From Kaistella treverensis (lineage in GTDB: Bacteria > Bacteroidota > Bacteroidia > Flavobacteriales > Weeksellaceae): 64,000 nucleotides of DNA. Numbering within the stretch: the stretch's first letter is position 1; every line of letters begins with the position of its first letter. The stretch is taken from NCBI RefSeq assembly GCF_900114045.1, contig NZ_FORQ01000001.1, forward strand, positions 1,054,001 through 1,118,000, in the 5' to 3' direction. Positions 17,382 through 26,541 of the stretch are shown piece after piece. The position numbers and the translations under genes are program-made. The notes beneath the pieces were generated by a model. The model worked only from the letters and a program-made list of their open reading frames with translations, did not search any database and was not told where the DNA came from.

Positions 17382-19037
17382 TTAAGCTTCGCAACTTGAG
17401 CAGGTTACAAAATTCACCATCAGTTCTTTTGAAACGGAAGAACTTCGTTGATAATACAGTGATTTTACACCTTTTTTCCAGGCTTCGATGTAGAGATAAT
17501 TTACATCTTTTACCGGCATTGTGGATGGAATCTGCAGATTCAGCGACTGCGCCTGATCGATGTATTGTTGGCGCTGTGCAGCTTGGGAAATAATTTCCAT
17601 CGGCGAAATTTCGCGGAAGGTTTTGAAAACTGCTTTTTCTTCGTCGCTTAATTCCGTCAGGTTTTGCACGGAACCGTGATTCAGCATAATCGTGCGCCAG
17701 GTGTCTTCATTATCGATGCCTTTTTCCTGAAGCAAAGTTGCGAGGTATTTATTTTTGCGCATGAAGTTACCTTTCGCCAACCCGGCTTTGTAATAATTGG
17801 ACGCAAACGGCTCAATTCCTGGCGAGGTTTGACCTAAAATCGCAGAGCTTGAAGTCGTAGGCGCGATGGCCATTGTGGTTGTATTTCGCAAGCCGTAACC
17901 TTTCAGCAATTCTGGTTCGCCGTAAATATTTGCCAATTCCTGTGATGCGAGCACAGACTGTTCCTTGATTTGTCGGAAAGCGCGCGCGTTGAACTGTGTT
18001 GCTTCAAAACTTTCAAACGGAATCATATTTTTCTGAAGGTAAGAATGGTAACCCAAAACGCCCAAACCAAGCGCTCTGTGGCGCAGCGCAAAATTCCGCG
18101 CTCCGGTGAGGTAATAATTTCCTTCGGTTTTTTCTATAAATTCCGACAAAACAGCGTCTAAAAAGTAAATGGCAAGTTTTACCGCGTTGGTATCTTTCCA
18201 TTCGTCGTATAATTCAAGGTTCATTGATGAAAGACAGCAGATAAACGATTCTTCTGCGCTTGAAGGCAACATGATTTCCGAACATAAATTGCTTGCATTT
18301 ACCGGCATGCCCAGATCTTTGTAAACCTGCGGTTTGTTCCGGTTCACGTTATCGGTGAAGAAAATATAGGGCAAACCTTTCTGTGCGCGACTTTCCAGCA
18401 CGCGCGCCCAGATTTTGCGCTTGTCCATATCGCCATCAATCATGTCCTGCATCCAGTAGTCGGGCACGCAAATTCCGGTAAACAAATTCTGGATCGGACT
18501 TCCGATATCTTTAATGGAAAGAAATTCTTCGATATCACCGTGGTCGATGTCCAAATATGCCGCAAAAGCTCCGCGTCGCACGCCGCCTTGTGAAACAACG
18601 TCCATTGCGGTGTCGTACAACTTCATAAACGAAACCGCGCCGGAAGATTTTCCGTTGTCGGTAACGGCCGTTCCGCGGTTGCGGAGCTCACCGAAATAGC
18701 CGGAAGTTCCGCCACCGATTTTGGTCTGCATGATGACTTCGCCGAGTTTATGCGTAATTCCTTCGATATTATCGGGCACATGCACGTTGAAACAGGAAAT
18801 CGGCAAACCTCTTTCTGTTCCCATATTTGCCCAAACCGGGGAGGAAAAGCTGATCCAACCTTTACGGATCATCTCCTCGAAAGCGGGTTGTAATTCGGGT
18901 TTATAAAGTCTTTTGGCTGCTGCTGTGGTAATTCGCAGGATGGCGCCGTCTACGGTTTCGCCTTTCAGCAAATAGCCGCGGTTGAGCATTTGCTCCGATT
19001 CTTCATTCAGCCACCAGATTTTAGCTTGTTCTTCCAT
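17382..19037 (-). CDS. nrdA: ribonucleoside-diphosphate reductase large subunit
   Basis: Class I ribonucleotide reductase catalytic subunit. The active-site N-L-C-S-E segment (near residue 255) holds the thiyl Cys; the redox pair fits PISCFN (about 79) and FICCLSS (about 270). The C-terminal CSSC accepts electrons from thioredoxin. At 551 aa it lacks the N-terminal ATP-cone domain of longer NrdA proteins, so dATP activity control through that site is probably missing. It follows nrdB on the same strand with a 296-bp gap that contains repeat sequence. Confidence 0.96.
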   Translation of the reverse strand: MEEQAKIWWLNEESEQMLNRGYLLKGETVDGAILRITTAAAKRLYKPELQPAFEEMIRKGWISFSSPVWANMGTERGLPISCFNVHVPDNIEGITHKLGEVIMQTKIGGGTSGYFGELRNRGTAVTDNGKSSGAVSFMKLYDTAMDVVSQGGVRRGAFAAYLDIDHGDIEEFLSIKDIGSPIQNLFTGICVPDYWMQDMIDGDMDKRKIWARVLESRAQKGLPYIFFTDNVNRNKPQVYKDLGMPVNASNLCSEIMLPSSAEESFICCLSSMNLELYDEWKDTNAVKLAIYFLDAVLSEFIEKTEGNYYLTGARNFALRHRALGLGVLGYHSYLQKNMIPFESFEATQFNARAFRQIKEQSVLASQELANIYGEPELLKGYGLRNTTTMAIAPTTSSSAILGQTSPGIEPFASNYYKAGLAKGNFMRKNKYLATLLQEKGIDNEDTWRTIMLNHGSVQNLTELSDEEKAVFKTFREISPMEIISQAAQRQQYIDQAQSLNLQIPSTMPVKDVNYLYIEAWKKGVKSLYYQRSSSVSKELMVNFVTCSSCEA

Positions 19038-19109
19038 AATTTTTTTCTGTAAAATGTATAATGTACAAAGTACGATGTCTTTTTTTCTTTTTAGAAGCGG
19101 GAAATTTTC

Positions 19110-19250
19110 GCTTTTTCCACTTTCTTAAAATTAGCCGTTTTAGCAGCGAATTTTTCGATTTTTCTAATACATGTTGCGACAGTATTGAAAACATTGTCGC
19201 TCGCGCTTTTCTATTTCTCAAAAATTTGCCGTTTTAGCAGGTTATTTTTT
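19110..19250. repeat. two copies of the AT-rich GCCGTTTTAGCAG motif
   Basis: Units AAAATTAGCCGTTTTAGCAG and AAAATTTGCCGTTTTAGCAG occur at about 19124 and 19221, both followed by T-rich sequence. The second runs directly into the GC-rich palindromic element. The nrdB-nrdA gap otherwise holds no gene. Confidence 0.7.
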
Positions 19251-19325
19251 GCGGCCACCGCGCCCCGACTTGAGTGGAGCTCTCCGCCGCGGCGGAAGCG
19301 GGAACGGAAGGCGGAAAAGGCGCCC
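19251..19325. repeat. GC-rich palindromic element, copy A
   Basis: Left arm CCGCGCCCCGACTTGAG, inner perfect 14-bp palindrome TCCGCCGCGGCGGA (19283-19296), right arm AGCGGGAACGGAAGGCGG ending GGCGCCC. The outer arms match copy B at 50882-50970, but the inner stem differs and instead resembles copy D. Confidence 0.78.
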
Positions 19326-19333
19326 AAATCAAC

Positions 19334-20308
19334 CTAAAACAAATCGTTCTCGGTAATACTTTTGTCGTGTTTCGTGTAATCTACCGGTCTTTTGGCGAAG
19401 AAATCGTCCATGGAATTGGCGAAAACTTCTTCTTCAAACCACACCATCGGGCGGTATTGTTCGGGAGAAATGTTGTAGCGCGTCGCCATATTGATTTTCT
19501 TCAAACTGTCGTCGACACGGAACTTCATGAAGTTCAAAAGATTTTCTTTGGAAACATTATCGATTTCACCCATCTCAAAAATCCAGTCCAAAATTTCTTC
19601 TTCCACATCGATGGAATGATCCACCAAGGTGTAAATATCTTCGATATCGGAATCTGTCAATAAGTCCGGCTGTTCCTGGCGGATTTTGTTTATGAGGTAA
19701 ATGCCGGCGTTGGCGTGAATCTGCTCGTCCACGGAAGTCCAGGCGATGATGTTGGAAACATTTTTCATGTAACCTTTAAAGCGCGTAAACGACAAAATGA
19801 TGGCAAACTGCGAGAAAAGCGAAACATTCTCGATGAGGATACTGAAAAGCAAAAGCGAGGAAACGTACTCTTTCGGCGTGGTGGAATTCGCGTGGCGCAA
19901 AACATTGGAAAGAAAATCGATTCTTTTTTTGATGGCAGGAATTTCCACAACGTGGGTGAAGGAATCGTTATAGCCCAAAACTTCCAGCAAACGCGAATAC
20001 GCCTCCGAATGGCGGAACTCGCATTCCGCAAACGTAGCGCCCAAACCGTTCAGTTCGGGTTTCGGCATGTGGTTATAAAGATTTCCCCAAAAGGTTTTTA
20101 CCGACACCTCAATCTGCGCGATGGCTAAAAGCGCGTTTTTAATGGCATTTTTTTCGTGCGGTTCCAGCTGTGACTGGAAATCCTGCACATCAGCCGTAAA
20201 ATCCACCTCGGAATGTACCCAGAAGGATTTGTTGATGGCTTCTACAAACTGTAGAATTTCCGGATATTCAAACGGTTTATATCCTATTCTTTTGTCAAAA
20301 ATTCCCAT
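19334..20308 (-). CDS. nrdB: ribonucleoside-diphosphate reductase small subunit
   Basis: Diiron radical-generating subunit. The segment E-F-R-H-S-E-A-Y gives metal ligands E97 and H100 and the radical tyrosine Y104 in the class Ia spacing (E, +3 H, +4 Y). A second DEQIHANAG supplies E-x2-H. An early D40 fits the remaining ligand. No ATP-cone is present at the N-terminus, which begins MGIFDKRIGY. Length 324 aa is normal for Bacteroidota. Upstream gene of an nrdB-nrdA operon. Confidence 0.96.
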   Translation of the reverse strand: MGIFDKRIGYKPFEYPEILQFVEAINKSFWVHSEVDFTADVQDFQSQLEPHEKNAIKNALLAIAQIEVSVKTFWGNLYNHMPKPELNGLGATFAECEFRHSEAYSRLLEVLGYNDSFTHVVEIPAIKKRIDFLSNVLRHANSTTPKEYVSSLLLFSILIENVSLFSQFAIILSFTRFKGYMKNVSNIIAWTSVDEQIHANAGIYLINKIRQEQPDLLTDSDIEDIYTLVDHSIDVEEEILDWIFEMGEIDNVSKENLLNFMKFRVDDSLKKINMATRYNISPEQYRPMVWFEEEVFANSMDDFFAKRPVDYTKHDKSITENDLF

Positions 20309-20670
20309 AATATCGTTTATTTTTCAGCCGGTTTTACAAAACCGAAGTGTGTAAATTGTTAATTTTTAATGATTTAATGCAGAAGCGCAGCGTAAAAAAC
20401 GTGCGTGAGGCGAGGGCTGCGATCTTTACAAAAATAGAAAATGCAATCTGATATCGAAAGGCGCGGCACCAGATAAGTGCCTTATTTGGCGGAAAAGTTT
20501 TCCACATTCACACACACAGCGCGCTACCAAAGGCTTTGAATGGGAATAATAAAAATATCGACCAATTCAGGGCTTTTCTTGCTAAACAGATCGGGCAACT
20601 TTTAAGCAGCAATGGTGAATTTCGGTTAAACAGCTGAATATTTTGTTTTCAATTAAACCACATTTAGGAC
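20309..20670. other. nrdB upstream region with hairpin and DnaA-box-like site
   Basis: No credible ORF. A perfect hairpin CGGTTTT / AAAACCG (about 20330-20345) would lie in the nrdB leader. A GC-rich stretch at 20381-20421 with GCAG ... GGGCTGC ends may be a degenerate palindromic element. TTTTCCACA at 20498-20506 is one mismatch from the DnaA box TTATCCACA; DnaA control of nrd is known in E. coli, but one degenerate 9-mer is weak evidence here. Confidence 0.35.
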
Positions 20671-20700
20671 AAAAAAAATCCCCAATAAAAATTGGGAATT
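20671..20700 (-). terminator. terminator after the 181-aa exported protein gene
   Basis: On the minus strand AATTCCCAAT / ATTGGGGATT around TTTT, followed by eight T. Confidence 0.8.
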
Positions 20701-20751
20701 TAGTTTAAAGCTATTTTTAAAATAAAATGCTCAAATAGCGGCAAATTTTTA

Positions 20752-21297
20752 CTAGCGTGTTGCTTGCCAGAACGTCCACTGGGTACCGTTGAAAACTGCT
20801 AGCTGCTTGTTTACGGTGTCGTAAGCCATCATTCCGGCAGCAGGATTTTTAATATTCAGATGCGGAAGCGCTACTCTTGGCAAAATCATGGCTTTATCAG
20901 TATCGGTAAGAATTAAAATACCGCGGGTATTGTCATTAATATTTTCTTTTCCGATTACGGTTTTGGCTCTTTCGTTTTCATCTTTACCCACCTGGATAGA
21001 AACATCTACCGCGTTGGTTTTTGTAGCCGGACCGGTAAGGTCTCTCCACGTACCGTTTTCACGGAATTTCATAATATTGTCGGAAGGATCCATAATGAAA
21101 GTTCCATCAGAGATCGGTGTCTGTGCATTACTTGCCGTTACATACGGAATTACAAGTCCCTTATTTTGGTGGTCACCAAATTCCAAAGAAACTGAAGCGT
21201 TGGTAGGTGCGGTCTTTGGTCCCGGCTCAATTACTACCTGTGAAAATGCAATAACTGGTATGGCGGTCATCAATATTGATGTGAATAATTTATTCAT
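20752..21297 (-). CDS. exported hypothetical protein
   Basis: Signal peptide MNKLFTSILMTAIPVIAFSQ with cleavage after AFS or SQ. The mature part has no domain I can name. The C-terminus contains GMMAYDTVNKQLAVFNG, a motif shared with the 441-aa protein encoded just upstream, as well as PRVALPHLN. Both genes start after the same AAACACACTT leader. The pair probably consists of surface or outer-membrane-associated proteins, as are similar proteins in flavobacteria; no function is claimed. Confidence 0.8.
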   Translation of the reverse strand: MNKLFTSILMTAIPVIAFSQVVIEPGPKTAPTNASVSLEFGDHQNKGLVIPYVTASNAQTPISDGTFIMDPSDNIMKFRENGTWRDLTGPATKTNAVDVSIQVGKDENERAKTVIGKENINDNTRGILILTDTDKAMILPRVALPHLNIKNPAAGMMAYDTVNKQLAVFNGTQWTFWQATR

Positions 21298-21324
21298 AAT
21301 AAGTGTGTTTAAAGTGAAAAGTTA

Positions 21325-22650
21325 TTAATTAGGACAAGCAGGTGTGTTGAAACAAGACCAGCCAGTGTTTGCCGGATTTACAAGATCTACTACGTAAAGC
21401 TTAAGACATTTTTCAGTGGTGTCATAAGCCATCATACCATCCACCGCGTTGCCTGCAGTTGCAATGGCATTCAGCTGTGTAGTTGTCAATCTGTTAATAA
21501 CAAATCCTTTTGAATTTGATTCCAATACCGTATAAGCGCTTTCTCTAACCATAGGCCAGTTATCTGGGTTTCTAACCCCTGCTCTTTTTAAGGAAGTGAT
21601 ACCGTGAATTGAAGGATTTTTTACCGCATCAGTCACTGGATCTTTAAAACAGCCGCCACATAATGCGTTACCAGCCGCCAATACTTCGATAGTAATGGTT
21701 TGGCTCGCAGATATTTCAATTCCCAACACATTAAGATAAACTAGCTCAACATTGAAAACATACGTTCCTGGTGCTGTAAATGTAAGGCTAAGATCTGCCG
21801 CTGTTGTTAAAGTTACTGGTGCAAAGGTGTATCCTGTAGGACCACTCACCAAACTCCAGATATAGGTTTTAGGTAAAAGTAAATCAGCTGCGGATATAAA
21901 ACCTGCAAGTGTTGTGGAAAGAATTGTAGTTTTTCCTGCACAAACTGGATTTAAAGTGGCTGCCGGAACAGGGCTAACAGTACCACCGTTACAGTTTAAA
22001 TCAGAAAAATTGTAATCTGAATTTCCAGCACCCCCGCTTACCGCGTAATCATACTCGGAAGTTCCGTCAACGAAAATAATTTTTTTGTTTCCGGTTGCGC
22101 CTGCAGCTGCAGTTTCAGGTTGCAAAAGGTTGGTACCAGTTCCACAAGCAGCGCCATTGTAATATTGTAAAACGATGCTGTTGCCTCTTTTCAGTTTTAG
22201 TTCGGTATTGACCCCTTGAAAATCCAAAATACCTCCAAGAATAACGAGGTCCTGATTATTGCCTAATAGACTTAATGATGACCCATTGGCGGCCAAAGAG
22301 ACTTTGCCGTAAGATGCAGTAAGTGCATTTGTGGCACTTGGAGCAGGATCAGCAAGAATGTAAAGATTACCAAAATAATAAATCTGATCTCCGGAGACGC
22401 TTACATTGGTTCCCGGCTCGACGAAAACGCTGTACGTTGCCGGAGTCGCTGATGTTGTACTTTTTCCAGGATACTCGGTTATGGTATTTTCCCAAGTCGA
22501 ACCGTTATATATCTGCCAGGTTGTAGGGTCGGTCCAGGCACCGTTAGCAACTGATTTAAAATCGCCAAGCTGCGGCGCCGGAGCTGCCGTCTGTGCTGAA
22601 ACAAAACCAGCCATCGCTAAAAATAGAAAAAATAAAAATTTAAATTTCAT
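21325..22650 (-). CDS. exported PKD-like hypothetical surface protein
   Basis: Signal peptide ending SAQ (about residue 20). The N-terminal half has GAWTDPTTWQIYNG, typical of flavobacterial secreted proteins with a beta-helix-like G-N-W-x-D/T repeat region. A PKD-like stretch follows (TYIWSLVSGPTGY, then LTFTAPGTYVFNVEL). The C-terminus repeats GMMAYDTTEKCLKLYV, shared with its downstream neighbour, and ends in a Cys-containing tail. No canonical T9SS sorting domain is obvious. The 27-bp gap supports a two-gene operon. Confidence 0.82.
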   Translation of the reverse strand: MKFKFLFFLFLAMAGFVSAQTAAPAPQLGDFKSVANGAWTDPTTWQIYNGSTWENTITEYPGKSTTSATPATYSVFVEPGTNVSVSGDQIYYFGNLYILADPAPSATNALTASYGKVSLAANGSSLSLLGNNQDLVILGGILDFQGVNTELKLKRGNSIVLQYYNGAACGTGTNLLQPETAAAGATGNKKIIFVDGTSEYDYAVSGGAGNSDYNFSDLNCNGGTVSPVPAATLNPVCAGKTTILSTTLAGFISAADLLLPKTYIWSLVSGPTGYTFAPVTLTTAADLSLTFTAPGTYVFNVELVYLNVLGIEISASQTITIEVLAAGNALCGGCFKDPVTDAVKNPSIHGITSLKRAGVRNPDNWPMVRESAYTVLESNSKGFVINRLTTTQLNAIATAGNAVDGMMAYDTTEKCLKLYVVDLVNPANTGWSCFNTPACPN

Positions 22651-23194
22651 AAGTGTGTGTTTTTAAATTAAAGAAGTTGTTTTTTAATTTCATCGTGTGT
22701 ATGTATAGTGTCATTTATCTGTAAAATAGTTTGACCCGGTAAATATAATATATATTGTGAAACAAAAAAAATCAAACGGAGTGTTTTTTAGCTTTAAAAA
22801 TCCACATAAACCTATAATTTATTAAAAAAATTAATTCAAACAAAAAGTGCAGAAAATCTTAAAAGCTTCGTATTGTATTTAAATTTTAAATCGCAGTATT
22901 AATACAGAATTAGGTCTGATTTACAATTAATTTCATAACGGGACATCCAATAGAATCCCTAAGCATTTGGTTCGCAATTAATTAAGAAATTAAACGCTAA
23001 AAGATAATCGCCGAAATTTTTTTGTAAAAAAAAACAACTCGGTACGGAATTTTTTTGCCGCGTTTTGAGCTAATTTTTTTCAAATTATCCCCCCTTTCAA
23101 ATTTATAAATCCTCGTAACAAATAATGCGCCGTAATGTTGTAACAAAGCAAATAATTTTAACACTTATTATAATAAATAAATCCAGCAAGCTAA
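22651..23194. other. AT-rich divergent intergenic region
   Basis: No ORF or RNA gene is visible. It must hold the promoters for the exported-protein pair and for the efflux operon. Near the latter, GTAACAAA occurs twice (23115-23122 and 23140-23147) in the same orientation 25 bp apart, which could be a regulator site. The leader of the 441-aa gene is rich in ACAC repeats. Confidence 0.35.
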
Positions 23195-23887
23195 ATGTTA
23201 GTAATTAAGGATCTCAACAAATCGTATGACACCGGTAAAAGTAAACTTCACGTGCTGAAAGGTATCAACCTGAGTATTGATGAAGGCGAATTCGTTTCTA
23301 TTATGGGAAGTTCCGGCTCCGGAAAATCTACTTTGCTGAATATTATCGGGATTTTAGACGAAAAAGATTCCGGGATTTATGAGCTGGATGGTATTCCCAT
23401 CGAACATCTTAATGAAGTGAAAGCTGCAGAATACCGCAGCAAATTTTTGGGTTTTATTTTCCAGTCTTTTAATTTAATTGGTTACAAAACCGCGCTGGAA
23501 AATGTGGCGCTTCCACTCTACTATCAAAATGTACCGCGAAAAGAAAGAAATGAGCGCGCTTTAGAATATCTTGCAAAAGTTGGTCTTGCTGATTGGGCTA
23601 CGCATTTACCGAATGAACTTTCCGGTGGTCAGAAACAGCGTGTTGCAATCGCGCGTGCGCTGATCACCAATCCGAAAGTGATTCTTGCCGATGAACCAAC
23701 AGGAGCTTTAGATTCCAAAACTACTTACGATATTATGAAACTTTTGCAGGAAATTAATCGCGAAGGAAAAACCGTGATTGTGGTGACACACGAACCGGAC
23801 GTTGCTGCAGAAACCAAAAGAAACGTGATCCTGAAAGACGGAATTATCGAAAGTGATGAATTTATCACCCAAAGAGTTTTAGCTTAA
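23195..23887 (+). CDS. MacB/LolD-type ABC transporter ATPase
   Basis: Cytoplasmic ATPase powering an FtsX-type transporter. Walker A GSSGSGKST (residues 38-46), signature LSGGQKQR (about 141-148) and Walker B VILADEPTGALDS are intact. Length 230 aa is normal. First gene of a four-gene unit with two permeases and a membrane-fusion protein. Confidence 0.94.
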   Translation: MLVIKDLNKSYDTGKSKLHVLKGINLSIDEGEFVSIMGSSGSGKSTLLNIIGILDEKDSGIYELDGIPIEHLNEVKAAEYRSKFLGFIFQSFNLIGYKTALENVALPLYYQNVPRKERNERALEYLAKVGLADWATHLPNELSGGQKQRVAIARALITNPKVILADEPTGALDSKTTYDIMKLLQEINREGKTVIVVTHEPDVAAETKRNVILKDGIIESDEFITQRVLA

Positions 23888-23926
23888 AAAAATATCCTGC
23901 TCTAAACCCAAATTTTTATAAAACTT

Positions 23927-25156
23927 ATGTTTGACCTTGACCGCTGGAGAGAAATTTTTGAATCGATTCGCAGTAATGTTCTGCGAACAGTTCTTTCGGG
24001 CTTTACGGTCGCGCTGGGTTTGTTTATTTTTATCGTGCTTTTCGGCATCGGAAATGGTTTGAAAAACGCCTTTACCGAAGGTTTTGCACGCGATGCAACC
24101 AATCTTATTTCGATTTCTACCGGCAAAACCACCATTGCTTTTGACGGTTTACAAACAGACCGACAGGTTGTTTTACAAAATAAAGATTACGATAATATCA
24201 CCAAAGAAGACCCAAAAAAAATAGAACACGCCTCTGCACGCTACACCACCAGCATGCTGGTAAAGTACGGCAGAGAAAGCGGTTCTTATCAGGTTAACGG
24301 TTCGGATACCGACGAACCTTTTATTGAAAACCGAAAACTTCTGGACGGCAGATTTATCACCGCGCGCGATATAGATTTACAGCAAAAAGTGGCGGTTATC
24401 GGACGCATGGTCCAACGGGATTTAATTAAAAACGGTTCGCCGATTGGGCAGGATTTAGATTTAAATGGAACAATGTTCAAAGTAATCGGCGTTTTTTCCG
24501 ATGACGGCGGCGATATGGACGAAAGGATGATCAGCATCCCGATTTCCACATTGCAGCAACTGAAGAAAGGTTCCGACACACTTAGCCGCATTTACATCAC
24601 CTACGAACCGACAATGACGCCGAAAGACGCCATTGCCTACAGCGATAATCTGGAAAAAAAGCTCAAAAAAGACCTGAAAATTTCGCCGGATGACGAAAAT
24701 GCGCTCCGTGTAAGCAACAATGCACAAAACCTTGAAAAGACCTTTCAGTTTCTTTTAATTATTACTTTAATTGTCGGCTTCATCGGCCTTGGGACACTTT
24801 TAGCGGGAATTATCGGCATCAGCAATATCATGGTTTATATAGTGAAAGAAAGGACAAAAGAAATCGGTGTCCGAAAAGCGATCGGAGCAAAACCGCGCGC
24901 AATAGTTGCTTTAATTATTCAGGAAAGTGTGGTGATCACGGTAATTTCCGGGATTATCGGTGTGGCGCTGGGTGTTTTAACATTAACTTTAATTGGTGAC
25001 AGTTTAGAAAAATATTTTATTAAAGATCCGAGTGTTGGCTGGGGTTTAATTATCGTCGCATTCTTCTGTCTGGTAATTGCCGGCCTTATTTCAGGATTCG
25101 TTCCGGCCTTCAAAGCCAGTAAAATAAAACCGATTGAAGCGCTGCGAACCGAATAA
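23927..25156 (+). CDS. MacB-like ABC transporter permease (FtsX domain)
   Basis: Membrane subunit of a MacB-type exporter: N-terminal helix (about 20-45), large periplasmic domain (about 50-275), then three helices of the FtsX domain with KERTKEIGVRKAIGA and the terminal KIKPIEALRTE. It resembles the second permease (25244) in layout, suggesting a duplication and a heterodimeric transporter. Confidence 0.93.
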   Translation: MFDLDRWREIFESIRSNVLRTVLSGFTVALGLFIFIVLFGIGNGLKNAFTEGFARDATNLISISTGKTTIAFDGLQTDRQVVLQNKDYDNITKEDPKKIEHASARYTTSMLVKYGRESGSYQVNGSDTDEPFIENRKLLDGRFITARDIDLQQKVAVIGRMVQRDLIKNGSPIGQDLDLNGTMFKVIGVFSDDGGDMDERMISIPISTLQQLKKGSDTLSRIYITYEPTMTPKDAIAYSDNLEKKLKKDLKISPDDENALRVSNNAQNLEKTFQFLLIITLIVGFIGLGTLLAGIIGISNIMVYIVKERTKEIGVRKAIGAKPRAIVALIIQESVVITVISGIIGVALGVLTLTLIGDSLEKYFIKDPSVGWGLIIVAFFCLVIAGLISGFVPAFKASKIKPIEALRTE

Positions 25157-25243
25157 AATTTAATTAAAAAATAAGCCGCTAAAAGACCATTTTTTTTAAA
25201 ATTATAAAGTGTACCTCAAACAATTTTCAGCTAAAACCGAAAG

Positions 25244-26515
25244 ATGAATATCATTTTTAAAATAGATACCTGGCAAGAAATTTATCATTCGCTGCGGAAT
25301 AATAAACTTCGGACTTTTCTCACCATGATTGGTGTGGGCTGGGGCATGTTTCTGTTTGTTGCGCTTCTGGGCGCCGCAAAAGGCATGGAAAACGGTTTCG
25401 ATAAAGCTTTCGCAGGTTTCGCCACCAACTCTATTTTTTTGTGGGCGCAAAATACTACAATTCCGTACGATGGTTTTCCAAAAGGCCGTAAAATGGATCT
25501 GCATTTACCGGACATCGAAGTTTTAAAGCAAAGAATCCACGACATCGATTATATATCGCCACAGACTTCGCGCGGAAATTTTGGCAGCCCGGGCGAGCTT
25601 TTTTCACGAAACGGAAAAAATGAGACCTACACTTTAAACGGTGATTTTCCTGTCGGAAATAAAATTTCGGAAAAAAAGCTCATTTTCGGACGATATATTA
25701 ATGATGCCGACATTAATCAAAATAAAAATGTCATCGTCATCGGCGAAGCCATTTACAAAAACTTCTTCGATGCCAAGAAAAATGAAAACCCGATTGGTAA
25801 AACAGTTACCGTAAAAGGTTTGTTTTTTAATGTTATCGGCGTTTTCCGCGTGCAGCAACAAGGCGGAAATATGGGCAGCGATGATTCCGCTTACATCCCG
25901 TTCACCACTTTTACCAAAATGTATAATAATGGTGATAAAGTTGGTTTTTTCGCGATTGTCGGTAAAGATAATGTTGACCTGAATGTGCTTGAAAACACGG
26001 TAAAAGACGAGCTTAAAGCTAAATACCATGTTTCACCGGACGACACCAACGCGTACGGAAGTTTTAACCTCGGGAAACTTTTCGGAAAACTCACCGGGTT
26101 TTTAACCGGAATGCAGCTTTTAACCATCGTCGTGGGAACTTTAACCATTTTAGCCGGCGTCATCGCGATTTCAAATATCTTGCTGATTACGGTAAAAGAA
26201 AGAACCAAAGAAATTGGTATTCGCCGCGCTTTAGGTGCGAAACCCGCAGAAGTTCGGAACCAGATTTTGTTGGAAAGTGTCGTCATCACAATTACTTCCG
26301 GCTTATTGGGCTTTATTTTCGGAATTTTCCTGCTGATGATTTTAAATGGCGTAACCGAAGGACAGGACGAATTTCCGTTCTACAACCCAACCGTAAATTA
26401 TGGTGAAGTCTTCGCCGCGATGGCGGTAATGGTTTTCCTTGGTTTGGTCATCGGTATGATCCCTGCGCAGCGCGCCGTAAAAATAAAACCTATCGAAGCT
26501 TTACGCTCAGAATAA
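25244..26515 (+). CDS. second MacB-like ABC transporter permease
   Basis: Same architecture as the preceding permease: one N-terminal helix, a periplasmic domain, then FtsX helices with KERTKEIGIRRALGA and terminal KIKPIEALRSE. Both lack a fused ATPase domain, unlike E. coli MacB, which is why a separate ATPase gene leads the operon. The gap of 87 nt contains one copy of the GCC-TTTTA-like motif. Confidence 0.93.
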   Translation: MNIIFKIDTWQEIYHSLRNNKLRTFLTMIGVGWGMFLFVALLGAAKGMENGFDKAFAGFATNSIFLWAQNTTIPYDGFPKGRKMDLHLPDIEVLKQRIHDIDYISPQTSRGNFGSPGELFSRNGKNETYTLNGDFPVGNKISEKKLIFGRYINDADINQNKNVIVIGEAIYKNFFDAKKNENPIGKTVTVKGLFFNVIGVFRVQQQGGNMGSDDSAYIPFTTFTKMYNNGDKVGFFAIVGKDNVDLNVLENTVKDELKAKYHVSPDDTNAYGSFNLGKLFGKLTGFLTGMQLLTIVVGTLTILAGVIAISNILLITVKERTKEIGIRRALGAKPAEVRNQILLESVVITITSGLLGFIFGIFLLMILNGVTEGQDEFPFYNPTVNYGEVFAAMAVMVFLGLVIGMIPAQRAVKIKPIEALRSE

Positions 26516-26541
26516 AATTAATAACCATTAGCACTAATTAT

